A stretch of DNA of 64,000 nt from Streptomyces collinus Tu 365 (GCF_000444875.1 NC_021985.1:5910170-5974169), one strand, 5' to 3'; shown: positions 53,483-61,708, numbered from the stretch's first letter. Translations and numbers: made by a program. The notes: generated by a model not told the origin, from the sequence alone.

Positions 53483-54526
53483 ATGTCTCGCAGCATCAAT
53501 CTCGCAGTGATCCCCGGTGACGGCATCGGCCAGGAGGTCGTGGCCGAGGGTCTCAAGGTCCTCTCCGCCGTCCTGCCGCAGGATGTGAAGCTGGAGACCC
53601 AGGAGTACGACTTCGGCGCCAAGCGGTACCACGCCACCGGTGAGACCCTCACCGACGCCGACCTCGACGCGCTCAAGCGGCACGACGCCATCCTGCTCGG
53701 CGCCATCGGCGACCCGTCCGTGCCGTCCGGCGTGCTGGAGCGCGGCTTCCTGCTCAAGCTCCGGTTCGCCTTCGACCACCACGTCAACCTGCGTCCGTCG
53801 AAGCTGCTCCCGGGTGTCGCCACCCCGCTCGCCGGCCAGCCCGAGATCGACTTCGTCGTGGTCCGTGAGGGCACCGAGGGCCCCTACACGGGCAACGGCG
53901 GCACCATCCGCAAGGGCACCGAGCACGAGGTCGCCACCGAGGTCTCCGTCAACACCGCCTTCGGGGTGGAGCGCGTGGTCCGCGACGCCTTCGCCCGCGC
54001 CCAGGCCCGCCCGCGCAAGAAGCTCACGCTGGTCCACAAGAACAACGTGCTGACCTTCGCCGGGCACCTGTGGACGAACGTCTTCAACAAGGTGGCCCAG
54101 GAGTTCCCCGAGGTCACCACCGACTACATCCACGTCGACGCGGCGACCATCTACCTGGTCACCGACCCGGCCCGGTTCGACGTGATCGTCACCGACAACC
54201 TCTTCGGCGACATCATCACCGACCTCGCCGCGGCCGTCTCCGGCGGCATCGGCGTGGCCGCCTCCGGCAACATCAACCCCGGCCGCGAGTTCCCGTCCAT
54301 GTTCGAGCCGGTGCACGGCTCGGCCCCGGACATCGCGGGCCAGGGCAAGGCCGACCCCACCGCCACGGTCCTGTCCGTCGCCCTGCTGCTGCGCCACCTC
54401 GGCTACGACGGCGAGGCCGACCGCATCGACGCGGCGGTCACCGCGGACCTGACCGAGCGGGCCGGCAAGCCCGCCCGGAGCACCTCGGAGATCGGCGACG
54501 CCCTCGCCGTACGCGTAGCCGGCTGA
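53483..54526 (+). CDS. leuB: 3-Isopropylmalate dehydrogenase
   Basis: 347 residues. NAD- and Mg-dependent oxidative decarboxylase of leucine synthesis. N-terminus IAVIPGDGIGQEVVAEGL-type (here LAVIPGDGIGQEV), substrate loop FLLKLRFAFDHHVNLRPSKL, VVREGTEGPYTGNGG, the catalytic Lys in LVHKNNVLTFAGHLW, metal-binding Asp in VTDNLFGDIITDLAAAVSGG, and NAD loop PVHGSAPDIAGQGKADPTA. The short leuB of actinobacteria is of this type. GAGGAG lies upstream. It stands alone, with a structured leader before it and a terminator after it. Confidence 0.96.
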   Translation: MSRSINLAVIPGDGIGQEVVAEGLKVLSAVLPQDVKLETQEYDFGAKRYHATGETLTDADLDALKRHDAILLGAIGDPSVPSGVLERGFLLKLRFAFDHHVNLRPSKLLPGVATPLAGQPEIDFVVVREGTEGPYTGNGGTIRKGTEHEVATEVSVNTAFGVERVVRDAFARAQARPRKKLTLVHKNNVLTFAGHLWTNVFNKVAQEFPEVTTDYIHVDAATIYLVTDPARFDVIVTDNLFGDIITDLAAAVSGGIGVAASGNINPGREFPSMFEPVHGSAPDIAGQGKADPTATVLSVALLLRHLGYDGEADRIDAAVTADLTERAGKPARSTSEIGDALAVRVAG

Positions 54527-54542
54527 CCCGCCGAGCACGCCC

Positions 54543-54577
54543 AAGCCGCCGGGTCGCATCAGCGCCCGGCGGCTTTT
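54543..54577. terminator. Terminator after leuB
   Basis: Stem AAGCCGCCGGG/CCCGGCGGCTT at 54543-54553 and 54565-54575, loop of 11 bases, followed by TTCC. Starts 17 bp after the leuB stop. Confidence 0.8.
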
Positions 54578-54653
54578 CCTGTGCGGTCGCCGGGTGCCAC
54601 CATCAACCCCGGGCCGCATTCACCCCGATTCCGTCCGCCGGGGCCCCGCGCGC

Positions 54654-54659
54654 GATAAT
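54654..54659 (+). promoter_or_regulatory. Probable -10 box of ilvE
   Basis: GATAAT in otherwise GC-rich sequence, 112 bp before ilvE and 19 bp before the upstream short reading frame. No good -35 hexamer is seen at the expected distance. Confidence 0.45.
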
Positions 54660-54677
54660 CGAACGCGGAGCCGCGAC

Positions 54678-54755
54678 ATGAGGGAATGCTCGGACGTCCT
54701 CGCACTGGCCACCGGCCGGCCGGGCGTGCACGCGGCTCGTCACTACAACCGGTGA
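54678..54755 (+). CDS. Upstream short ORF of ilvE (25 aa), possible leader peptide
   Basis: ATG at 54678 with GCGGAG eight bases upstream encodes MRECSDVLALATGRPGVHAA followed by RHYNR, ending in TGA at 54753-54755. The stop codon lies inside the ilvE ribosome-binding site (GAAGGA), ten bases before the ilvE ATG. Its translation would directly affect ilvE initiation. It includes Val and Leu codons but no dense run, so a sensing role is only suggested. Confidence 0.45.
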   Translation: MRECSDVLALATGRPGVHAARHYNR

Positions 54756-54765
54756 AGGACAACAC

Positions 54766-55854
54766 ATGACGACGCCCACGATCGAGCTCAAGCCCTCCGC
54801 CCACCCGCTCGCCGCCGCGGAGCGCGAGGCGATCCTGGCCAGCCCCGGATTCGGCCGCCACTTCACCGACCACATGGTGACGATCAAGTGGACCGAGGGC
54901 CGCGGCTGGCACGACGGCCAGCTCGTTCCGTACGCGCCGATCCCCCTCGACCCGGCCACCAACGTCCTGCACTACGCCCAGGAGATCTTCGAGGGCCTGA
55001 AGGCCTACCGCCGGCCCGACGGCTCGGTCGCCACCTTCCGCCCGGACCAGAACGCCAAGCGCTTCCAGCGTTCCGCGCGCCGCCTGGCGATGCCGGAGCT
55101 GCCGGTCGAGACGTTCATCGAGGCGTGCGACGTGCTGGTCCAGCAGGACAAGGACTGGGTGCCCGCGCACGGCGGCGAGGAGTCCCTCTACCTGCGCCCC
55201 TTCATGATCGCCACCGAGGTCGGCCTCGGCGTCAAGCCGGCCAACGAGTACCTCTTCATCGTCATCGCCTCCCCGGCCGGCGCCTACTTCCCGGGCGGTG
55301 TGCGCCCGGTGTCGATCTGGGTCTCCGAGGACCGCGTCCGCGCCGTCCCCGGCGGCATGGGCGACGCCAAGACCGGCGGCAACTACGCCGCCTCGCTGCT
55401 CGCCCAGGCCGAGGCCGCGGCCAAGGGCTGCGACCAGGTCTGCTACCTCGACGCGGTCGAGCACAAGTGGGTCGAGGAACTCGGCGGCATGAACCTGTAC
55501 TTCGTCTACGGCGACCGGATCGTCACGCCCACGCTGACCGGCTCGATCCTGGAGGGCGTCACCCGTGACTCCCTGCTGGCCGTCGCCCGCGACCTCGGCT
55601 ACAAGTCCGAGGAGGGCCGCGTCTCCGTCGAGCAGTGGCAGCGCGACTCCGAGAACGGCACGCTCACCGAGGTGTTCGCCTGCGGCACCGCGGCCGTGAT
55701 CACCCCGGTCGGCACCGTCAAGCGGGACGGCGCCGAGTGGCGGCAGAGCGGCGGAGAGCCCGGCGAGGTCACCCTCCGCCTGCGCCGCGCCCTGCTGGAC
55801 ATCCAGCGCGGCACGGCCGAGGACCGGCACGGCTGGATGCACGAGCTGGCCTGA
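54766..55854 (+). CDS. ilvE: Branched-chain amino acid aminotransferase
   Basis: 362 residues. PLP fold-type IV transaminase for the last step of Val, Leu and Ile synthesis. Family marks: LHYAQEIFEGLKAYRRPDGS, RFQRSARRLAMP, LYLRPFMIATEVGLG, the PLP Lys202 in GGMGDAKTGGNYAASL, and VEELGGMNLYFVYGD. The 360-residue length and the EELGGMN motif are those of the actinobacterial class II IlvE. GAAGGA lies before the ATG. A 25-codon reading frame ends inside this ribosome-binding site. Confidence 0.97.
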   Translation: MTTPTIELKPSAHPLAAAEREAILASPGFGRHFTDHMVTIKWTEGRGWHDGQLVPYAPIPLDPATNVLHYAQEIFEGLKAYRRPDGSVATFRPDQNAKRFQRSARRLAMPELPVETFIEACDVLVQQDKDWVPAHGGEESLYLRPFMIATEVGLGVKPANEYLFIVIASPAGAYFPGGVRPVSIWVSEDRVRAVPGGMGDAKTGGNYAASLLAQAEAAAKGCDQVCYLDAVEHKWVEELGGMNLYFVYGDRIVTPTLTGSILEGVTRDSLLAVARDLGYKSEEGRVSVEQWQRDSENGTLTEVFACGTAAVITPVGTVKRDGAEWRQSGGEPGEVTLRLRRALLDIQRGTAEDRHGWMHELA

Positions 55855-55870
55855 CGCCCCCGGCCAGCCC

Positions 55871-57313
55871 TCAGCGCTCGGCGCCCACGCCCGCGGCCGC
55901 CGCGGACTCCTGGTCCGCGGCGGCCGTGGGCCGTTCCGGGGTGAGCGTCAGCAGCACGTAGACCAGCCCGCCGACGGCGCCCGACAGCAGGAAGCTGCAG
56001 TCCACCCCGCCGGTCAGGCCCAGCAGCGGGCCCTCGTACGACGGCAGGGACACCGCCAGCAGGCCGACGGCCGCGCCGGCCGCCCAGGAGACGGTGGCCC
56101 GCGGGTTCCAGCCGGCCCGGTACCAGTAGATCCCGCCCCGCGAGCGGCGGTTGAAGACCTGGAGGGCGTCGGCGTCGTACACACCGCGGCAGCGGACGAA
56201 GCCGATGAGGGTGATGACCGCCCACGGGGTGCCGATCGCGGTGAGCAGCAGCACGAAGGACGTCATGGCGGACTGCGCGTTCCAGGCGTAGTGCCCGGCG
56301 AAGACGCAGGCCGTGGCCACCACGGCGACCGTGCAGGTGGCGCGGGCGCGGGAGGCGCGGGGCAGGATCGCGTCCAGGTCGAGGCCCATCGAGTACAGCA
56401 TCAGGCCCGCGTTGCCGACCGAGCCCGCGGAGGCGGACAGCAGCAGCGGCAGCAGGTACCAGGCGGGCGAGGCGGAGACCAGGGGACCGGCGTAGTCGCC
56501 GGCCGCGCGGGCCGCGTAGGCCGTGAAGGTGCCGAACAGCTGCGGCACCAGCAGACCCAGGACCAGGCCGAGCCAGGTCGCGTGCAGCACGCGGCGGCCG
56601 GAGTGGCGCGCGGGGGAGATGTAGCGGGTGTAGTCGCCGAGCAGCGTGATGAACGCGATCGGCCCGGACAGCCCCGCCGCCACCGCCGCGAGGAACCAGG
56701 TCGGCCAGAAGGAGCCCAGCAGGTAGCCGCCGGCGTCCGCGAGCGGCGAGGTGCCGAAGCGCGGGGCGTAGGCGAGGACGCCGAGGGCCAGCAGGGCGGT
56801 CATGCCGACGGCCAGTACCCGGGACATGGCGAGCAGTACCCGGTAGCCGTAGACCGCGCCCGCGACCGTCGCCGCGGCGAGCAGCGCGTAGACGACGGCG
56901 TACGACAGTCCGTCCGCGCGCAGCCCGAACAGCCGGCCGAGCACGCTCACCATCACGTCACCGCCGATCCACACGGTCAGGGCGGTGTAACCGAGGGCCA
57001 GCAGCAGGCCCACCACCGAGCCGACGAGCCGGCCGCGCACGCCGAACTGGGCGCCCGAGGAGGTGGACAGGTTGGTCGCGGTGCGCAGGGAGACCAGGGC
57101 GAGCGGGGCGGTGAACACGGTGCCGACCACGGTGCCCGCGACGACCGCGCTCACCGAGGCCCACCAGCCGAGCCCGAACGACGCCGGCAGCCAGCCGAAG
57201 ATGATCACCCCGAGGCAGAGGTTGGAGCCGAGCAGGATCGAGACCAGGTCCCGTGGCCCGCTGGTCCGCTCCTCCTCCGGGATGGTGTCGACACCGCGCT
57301 GTTCGATCGGCAT
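55871..57313 (-). CDS. NCS1-family permease (nucleobase/allantoin/hydantoin type)
   Basis: 480 residues with about 12 membrane segments. NCS1 features: SILLGSNLCLGVIIFGWLPA in TM1, SSGAQFGVRGRLVGS after TM2, and LLGDYTRYISPA in the TM6 region. The family takes up cytosine, purines, allantoin, hydantoins or thiamine with Na+ or H+. AAGGAG precedes the ATG at 57313. The gene is divergent from the urease/agmatine-deiminase operon and shares its control region, so it is the likely importer of that pathway's substrate. Its gene-specific substrate cannot be read. Confidence 0.87.
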   Translation of the reverse strand: MPIEQRGVDTIPEEERTSGPRDLVSILLGSNLCLGVIIFGWLPASFGLGWWASVSAVVAGTVVGTVFTAPLALVSLRTATNLSTSSGAQFGVRGRLVGSVVGLLLALGYTALTVWIGGDVMVSVLGRLFGLRADGLSYAVVYALLAAATVAGAVYGYRVLLAMSRVLAVGMTALLALGVLAYAPRFGTSPLADAGGYLLGSFWPTWFLAAVAAGLSGPIAFITLLGDYTRYISPARHSGRRVLHATWLGLVLGLLVPQLFGTFTAYAARAAGDYAGPLVSASPAWYLLPLLLSASAGSVGNAGLMLYSMGLDLDAILPRASRARATCTVAVVATACVFAGHYAWNAQSAMTSFVLLLTAIGTPWAVITLIGFVRCRGVYDADALQVFNRRSRGGIYWYRAGWNPRATVSWAAGAAVGLLAVSLPSYEGPLLGLTGGVDCSFLLSGAVGGLVYVLLTLTPERPTAAADQESAAAAGVGAER

Positions 57314-57351
57314 GGCTGGTCTCCTTCGACGCCGCCTACGGTTTGAGCGAC

Positions 57352-57429
57352 GTTCAATGTGTCGTGAACAGCGGTCGTGGGTCAATGCTTCTGTTTCATG
57401 AAGAGTGTGTTTAGAGTGATGTTCTAAAC
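57352..57429. promoter_or_regulatory. Operator-like inverted repeats between the NCS1 and urease genes
   Basis: Three palindromes: GTTCA-N8-TGAAC at 57352-57369, TTCATGAA at 57395-57402, and GTTTAGA-N7-TCTAAAC at 57409-57429. The last lies 27 bp before the urease start. The TetR encoded at the end of the operon is the obvious candidate to bind one of them, controlling transporter and enzymes together. Confidence 0.55.
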
Positions 57430-57455
57430 TGTGGAAGGCAAGGAGGTGCCGCGTC

Positions 57456-58181
57456 GTGAGACTCACCCCCACCGAACGTGACCGGTTGCTGCTCTTCGGA
57501 GCGGCCGAGCTGGCCCGGGCCCGCCGGGCCCGCGGCCTCCGGCTGAACGTGCCGGAGGCGACCGCGCTGATCGCGGACACCGTCTGCGAGGCCGCGCGGG
57601 ACGGCAGGCGGCTCGCGGAGGCCATCGAGGCGGCCCGGTCCGTCCTCGGCCCCGAGGACGTGCTGCCGGGGGTGGCCGACGTGGTCACCGAGGTCCACGT
57701 CGAGGCGGTCTTCGACGACGGTTCCCGGCTCGCCGTGGTCTGCGACCCCATCGGCGCCGGGACGGGCGAGGACGGCCCGGGCGCGCTGCTGCCGGGACCG
57801 CAGCACACCGAGCCCGGGCCCGCCGTCCGGCTGCGGGTCACCAACACCGCGACCGTGCCGGTCTCCGTCACCTCCCACTTCCACTTCTTCGAGGCCAACC
57901 CGCGGCTGGACTTCCCGCGGGAGAGGTCCTACGGCATGCGGCTCGCCGTGCCCGCCGGCTCCTCGGTCCGGTTCGGGCCCGGCGAGAGCGCGGAGGTCGG
58001 GCTGGTGCCGATCGGCGGCGCGCGGATCGCGATCGGCTTCGCCGGCCTGGTGGACGGGCCGCTGGACGCACCGGGGGCCCGTGAGGAGGCCCTGCGCCGG
58101 GCCGCCGCCTGCGGCTACCTCGGCATCACACCGGACGGCAGCACACCGGACGGCAGCACACGGGAAGGGGACGAGCGATGA
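57456..58181 (+). CDS. Urease gamma-beta fusion subunit
   Basis: 241 residues. Residues 1-100 are urease gamma (MRLTPTERDRLLLFGAAELA, then GLRLNVPEATALIADTVCEA and RSVLGPEDVLPGVADVV). The rest is urease beta (RLRVTNTATVPVSVTSHFHF, FFEANPRLDFPRERSYGMRL, VPAGSSVRFGPGE). Fused gamma-beta subunits occur in some bacteria, for example Helicobacter. The segment between the domains is unusually Gly/Pro-rich (IGAGTGEDGPGALLPGPQ). The C-terminus has DGST-type repeats (TPDGSTPDGSTREGDER). AGGAGGTG lies before the GTG. It overlaps ureC by 4 bp (ATGA). Confidence 0.93.
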   Translation: MRLTPTERDRLLLFGAAELARARRARGLRLNVPEATALIADTVCEAARDGRRLAEAIEAARSVLGPEDVLPGVADVVTEVHVEAVFDDGSRLAVVCDPIGAGTGEDGPGALLPGPQHTEPGPAVRLRVTNTATVPVSVTSHFHFFEANPRLDFPRERSYGMRLAVPAGSSVRFGPGESAEVGLVPIGGARIAIGFAGLVDGPLDAPGAREEALRRAAACGYLGITPDGSTPDGSTREGDER

Positions 58182-59902
58182 GCCGCTCCAAGGGCCGGGA
58201 GATCAGCCGCGCCACCCAGGTCGACCCGCACGCGTACGCCGCCACGCACGGCCCCCGGGCCGGCGACCGCGTCCGGCTCGGCGACTCCGGCCTCGTCGTC
58301 CGGGTCGAGTCGGACGCCCAGAAGTACGGCGACGAGTTCCTCGCCGGCTTCGGCAAGACCGCCCGCGACGGACTGCACCTGAAGGCCGCCGCCGTCCGCG
58401 ACACCTGCGACGTCGTGATCAGCAACGTCCTCGTGATCGACGCCGCGCAGGGCATCCGCAAGGTCTCGATCGGCATCCGCGAGGGCCGGATCTGCGCCGT
58501 CGGACGCGCGGGGAACCCGGACACCCTCGACGGGGTCGACGTCGTCGTGGGCACGGGCACGTCCATCGTCTCCGGCGAGGGCCTGATCGCCACCGCCGGC
58601 GCCGTCGACACCCATGTCCACCTGCTGTCGCCGCGGATCATGGAGGCCTCGCTGGCCTCCGGCGTCACCACGATCATCGGGCAGGAGTTCGGCCCGGTGT
58701 GGGGGGTCGGCGTCAACTCGCCGTGGGCGCTGCGGCACGCCTTCAACGCCTTCGACGCCTGGCCGGTCAACATCGGCTTCCTGGGCCGCGGCTCGTCCTC
58801 GCACGACGCTCCCCTGGTCGAGGCGCTGGCCGAGGGCGGGGCCTCGGGGTTCAAGGTGCACGAGGACATGGGCGCCCACACCCGTGCCCTGGACACCGCC
58901 CTGCGGGTCGCGGAGGAGCACGACGTCCAGGTCGCCCTGCACAGCGACGGCCTCAACGAGTGCCTCTCGGTCGAGGACACCCTCCGCGTCCTGGAGGGCC
59001 GCACGATCCACGCCTTCCACATCGAGGGCTGCGGCGGCGGGCACGTGCCCAACGTGCTGAAGATGGCCGGGGTCCCGAACGTCATCGGCTCCTCCACCAA
59101 CCCGACCCTGCCCTTCGGCCGGGACGCGGTCGCCGAGCACTACGGCATGATCGTCTCCGTCCACGACCTGAAGACCGACCTGCCCGGCGACGCGGCCATG
59201 GCCCGCGACCGCATCCGGGCCGGCACGATGGGCGCCGAGGACGTGCTGCACGACCTGGGCGCGATCGGCATCACCTCCTCCGACGCCCAGGGCATGGGCC
59301 GCGCGGGCGAGACGGTCCGGCGCACCTTCGCCATGGCGGGGAAGATGAAGGCCGAACTGGGCCCGATGGAGGGCGACGGCGAGGGCGACGACAACGCCCG
59401 CGTCCTGCGCTACATGGCCAAGCTGACCATCAACCCGGCCATCGCCCACGGTCTCGCGCACGAGGTCGGCTCGATCGAGGCCGGCAAGCTCGCCGACATC
59501 GTGCTGTGGCGCCCCGAGTACTTCGGCGCCAAGCCGCAGCTCGTCCTCAAGTCCGGCTTCCCGGCGTACGGCGTGGTCGGCGACCCCAACGCGGCCACCG
59601 ACACCTGCGAACCGCTCGTGCTCGGACCGCAGTTCGGCGCGCACGGCAGCACGCCCGCCGACATCTCGGTCGCCTTCGTCGCCCAGGCCGCCGTGGACCA
59701 GGGCAACGACACGATGCCCACCCGCCGCCGCCGGGTCGCGGTGCGCGGCACCCGGGGGATCGGCCCGGCCGACCTGCGCCTGAACGCCCGCGTCGGAGCG
59801 GTCGACGTCGACCAGCGCACCGGCCTGGTCACCCTCGACGGCGACCCGCTGCGCTCCGAGCCCGCCGAGTCCGTCTCCCTCAACCGCCTCTACTTCCTCT
59901 AA
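58178..59902 (+). CDS. ureC: Urease alpha subunit (nickel amidohydrolase), divergent flap
   Basis: 574 residues. All metal and catalytic positions of urease are present. Numbers in parentheses are for the K. aerogenes enzyme: His146/His148 (134/136), carbamylated Lys226 (217), His228 (219), His255 (246), His281 (272), His329 (320), Arg345 (336) and Asp369 (360). The flap Cys319 is replaced by Val328 (MIVSVHDLK instead of the usual MVCHHLD), and the flap neighbourhood otherwise differs. No ureD, ureE, ureF or ureG is nearby, so nickel loading must come from elsewhere. The agmatine deiminase and TetR genes follow. Urea hydrolysis is likely, but the divergence leaves room for another ureido or guanidino substrate. 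Confidence 0.9.
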   Translation: MSRSKGREISRATQVDPHAYAATHGPRAGDRVRLGDSGLVVRVESDAQKYGDEFLAGFGKTARDGLHLKAAAVRDTCDVVISNVLVIDAAQGIRKVSIGIREGRICAVGRAGNPDTLDGVDVVVGTGTSIVSGEGLIATAGAVDTHVHLLSPRIMEASLASGVTTIIGQEFGPVWGVGVNSPWALRHAFNAFDAWPVNIGFLGRGSSSHDAPLVEALAEGGASGFKVHEDMGAHTRALDTALRVAEEHDVQVALHSDGLNECLSVEDTLRVLEGRTIHAFHIEGCGGGHVPNVLKMAGVPNVIGSSTNPTLPFGRDAVAEHYGMIVSVHDLKTDLPGDAAMARDRIRAGTMGAEDVLHDLGAIGITSSDAQGMGRAGETVRRTFAMAGKMKAELGPMEGDGEGDDNARVLRYMAKLTINPAIAHGLAHEVGSIEAGKLADIVLWRPEYFGAKPQLVLKSGFPAYGVVGDPNAATDTCEPLVLGPQFGAHGSTPADISVAFVAQAAVDQGNDTMPTRRRRVAVRGTRGIGPADLRLNARVGAVDVDQRTGLVTLDGDPLRSEPAESVSLNRLYFL

Positions 59903-59912
59903 GGACCCGACG

Positions 59913-60953
59913 ATGAGCACCCCCGCCGCCGACGGCTTCCGCATGCCCGCCGAGTGGGCCCCGCACGAGCGCACCTGGATGGCGTGGCCGGGCCCCAACC
60001 CCACCTTCGACGACCCGGACGACCTCGCCCTCTCCCGTGCCGCCTGGGCCTCGGTCGCCCGCGCCGTGCTGCGCTTCGAGCCGGTGACGGTGGTCTGCGG
60101 CCCCGGCCAGTCGGCCGCGGCCCGGACCCTGCTGGGCCCCGGCGTCGCCACCGTCGAACGGGACCTGGACGACGCCTGGATGCGGGACATCGGTCCCACC
60201 TTCCTCACCGACGGCCAGGGCCGGCTGGGCGCCGTGGACTGGACGTTCAACGGCTGGGGCGCCCAGCACTGGGCCCGCTGGGAGCACGACGCCAAGATCG
60301 CCTCGTTCGTCGCCGACCGCGCGGGCGCGAAGGCGTACGCCTCGAAGCTGGTCAACGAGGGCGGCGCCATCCACGTCGACGGCGAGGGCACCGTGCTGCT
60401 CACCGAGACCGTGCAGCTCGGCCCCGAGCGCAATCCGCACTGGTCGCGTGAGGAGGTCGAGGCCGAGATCCACGCCCACCTCGGCACCCGGAAGGCGATC
60501 TGGCTGCCGCGCGGCCTGACCGGCGACTACCCTCCCCACGGCTTCGGCACCCTCGGACACGTCGACATCGTCGCCGCCTTCGCCCGCCCCGGGGTCGTCG
60601 TCGCCCACCACCAGCCGGACCCGGCCCACCCCGACCACGAGGTGACCCGGGAGGTCATCGGCCGGCTGAGGTCCGCGACCGACGCGCGCGGCCGCCGTCT
60701 CGAGGTGGTCGAGGTGCCCGCCCCGACCGCCCTGGAGGCCGACGGCCACTGGGCCGACTACTCCTACATCAACCACTACCTGTGCAACGGCGGGGTCGTG
60801 CTGTGCGGCTTCGACGACCCGCGCGACGAGATCGCCGCCGGGATCTTCCGCCGCCTCTTCCCCGAGCGGACCGTCACCCTCGTGGACGCCCGTACGATCT
60901 TCTCCGGTGGCGGTGGCATCCACTGCATCACCCAGCAGCAGCCGAAGGTCTGA
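59913..60953 (+). CDS. aguA: Agmatine deiminase (PAD family)
   Basis: 346 residues. Guanidino-group-modifying enzyme converting agmatine to N-carbamoylputrescine and ammonia. Motifs: MPAEWAPHERTWMAWPG, DDAWMRDIGPTFL, FNGWGAQHW, LVNEGGAIHVDGEGT, TLGHVDIVAAF with the catalytic His, and the nucleophile Cys338 in SGGGGIHCITQQQP. The gene follows ureC after 10 bp with AAGGACC as ribosome-binding site. In the usual pathway the next enzyme is N-carbamoylputrescine amidase, which is not present here; the neighbour is a urease instead. Confidence 0.9.
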   Translation: MSTPAADGFRMPAEWAPHERTWMAWPGPNPTFDDPDDLALSRAAWASVARAVLRFEPVTVVCGPGQSAAARTLLGPGVATVERDLDDAWMRDIGPTFLTDGQGRLGAVDWTFNGWGAQHWARWEHDAKIASFVADRAGAKAYASKLVNEGGAIHVDGEGTVLLTETVQLGPERNPHWSREEVEAEIHAHLGTRKAIWLPRGLTGDYPPHGFGTLGHVDIVAAFARPGVVVAHHQPDPAHPDHEVTREVIGRLRSATDARGRRLEVVEVPAPTALEADGHWADYSYINHYLCNGGVVLCGFDDPRDEIAAGIFRRLFPERTVTLVDARTIFSGGGGIHCITQQQPKV

Positions 60954-60987
60954 CACGTACCGGACCCCTGACGTACAGGAGCAGCAG

Positions 60988-61599
60988 ATGGCCGGTGCGG
61001 CCCGTCCGCGCAGGAACGCGCCGCCGCGCGAGGAGGTCCTCGTCGCAGCCATGGACATGATCGCCGAGCGCGGTCTGGAGAAGCTCACCATGGCGGCCCT
61101 CGGGCGCGAGGTCGGGATGAGCAGCGGCCATCTGCTGTACTACTTCCACTCCAAGGACGAGCTGCTGCTGCGGACCCTGGAGTGGAGCGAGGGCCGGCTG
61201 GGCGCCGAGCGCGGCCGGCTGCTCACCCGGCCGGGCACCGCCCGGGAGCGCCTGGAGGCGTACGTCGACCTGTACGTGCCCGACGGCCACCGCGACCCGC
61301 ACTGGACGCTGTGGCTGGAGGTCTGGAACCGCTCGCAGAACGCCGACGACGCCGCCCGCGAGCGGCAGGCCGCCATCGAGGGCGCCTGGCACCGCGACCT
61401 GGTCGCCCTGATCGCCGAGGGCGTCTCGCGCGGCGAGTTCCGCCCGGTCGACGCCGACCGCTTCGCCGCCCGGCTGCGGGCCCTGCTGGACGGCTTCTCC
61501 ATCCACGTCGCCATCGGTCTGCGCGGCACGGACCGCCCGCAGGTGATCTCCCACGTCCGGGAGTTCCTCGACCAGGCGCTCGTCACGGTGGACGCCTGA
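60988..61599 (+). CDS. TetR-family regulator of the urease/agmatine deiminase locus
   Basis: 203 residues. HTH: GLEKLTMAALGREVGMSSGH followed by LLYYFHSKDELLLRTLEW. The C-terminus (RFAARLRALLDGFSIHVAIG) is of the BetI/RutR-like TetR_C group that often senses nitrogen compounds such as choline or pyrimidines. AGGAG lies before the ATG. As the last gene of the ureAB-ureC-aguA unit, 34 bp after aguA, it likely regulates that unit and the divergent NCS1 gene by binding the inverted repeats at 57352-57429. Confidence 0.87.
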   Translation: MAGAARPRRNAPPREEVLVAAMDMIAERGLEKLTMAALGREVGMSSGHLLYYFHSKDELLLRTLEWSEGRLGAERGRLLTRPGTARERLEAYVDLYVPDGHRDPHWTLWLEVWNRSQNADDAARERQAAIEGAWHRDLVALIAEGVSRGEFRPVDADRFAARLRALLDGFSIHVAIGLRGTDRPQVISHVREFLDQALVTVDA

Positions 61600-61622
61600 C
61601 GACCGCATCCTGAGACGGTCCG

Positions 61623-61650
61623 TGGACCGGGGGCGGTGCTGTGCCAGACT
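61623..61650 (+). promoter_or_regulatory. Probable promoter of the cimA leader
   Basis: TGGACC at 61623-61628, a 16-bp spacer, and CAGACT at 61645-61650. The expected transcription start coincides with the GTG at 61657, which would make the leader peptide leaderless. Confidence 0.5.
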
Positions 61651-61656
61651 GCCTGC

Positions 61657-61707
61657 GTGCTCTCGCTCACCATGATTATGGGCAGCAGGCGCGCCGGTCC
61701 GCAGTGA
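61657..61707 (+). CDS. cimA leader peptide (16 aa), probably leaderless
   Basis: GTG at 61657 opens MLSLTMIMGSRRAGPQ and stops with TGA at 61705-61707. There is no ribosome-binding site upstream; a -10-like box ends six bases before the GTG, so the mRNA probably starts at the start codon. The stop lies next to the first of three mutually exclusive RNA stems before cimA. Leu and Ile codons near the start are candidates for sensing. Confidence 0.6.
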   Translation: MLSLTMIMGSRRAGPQ

Positions 61708-61708
61708 C

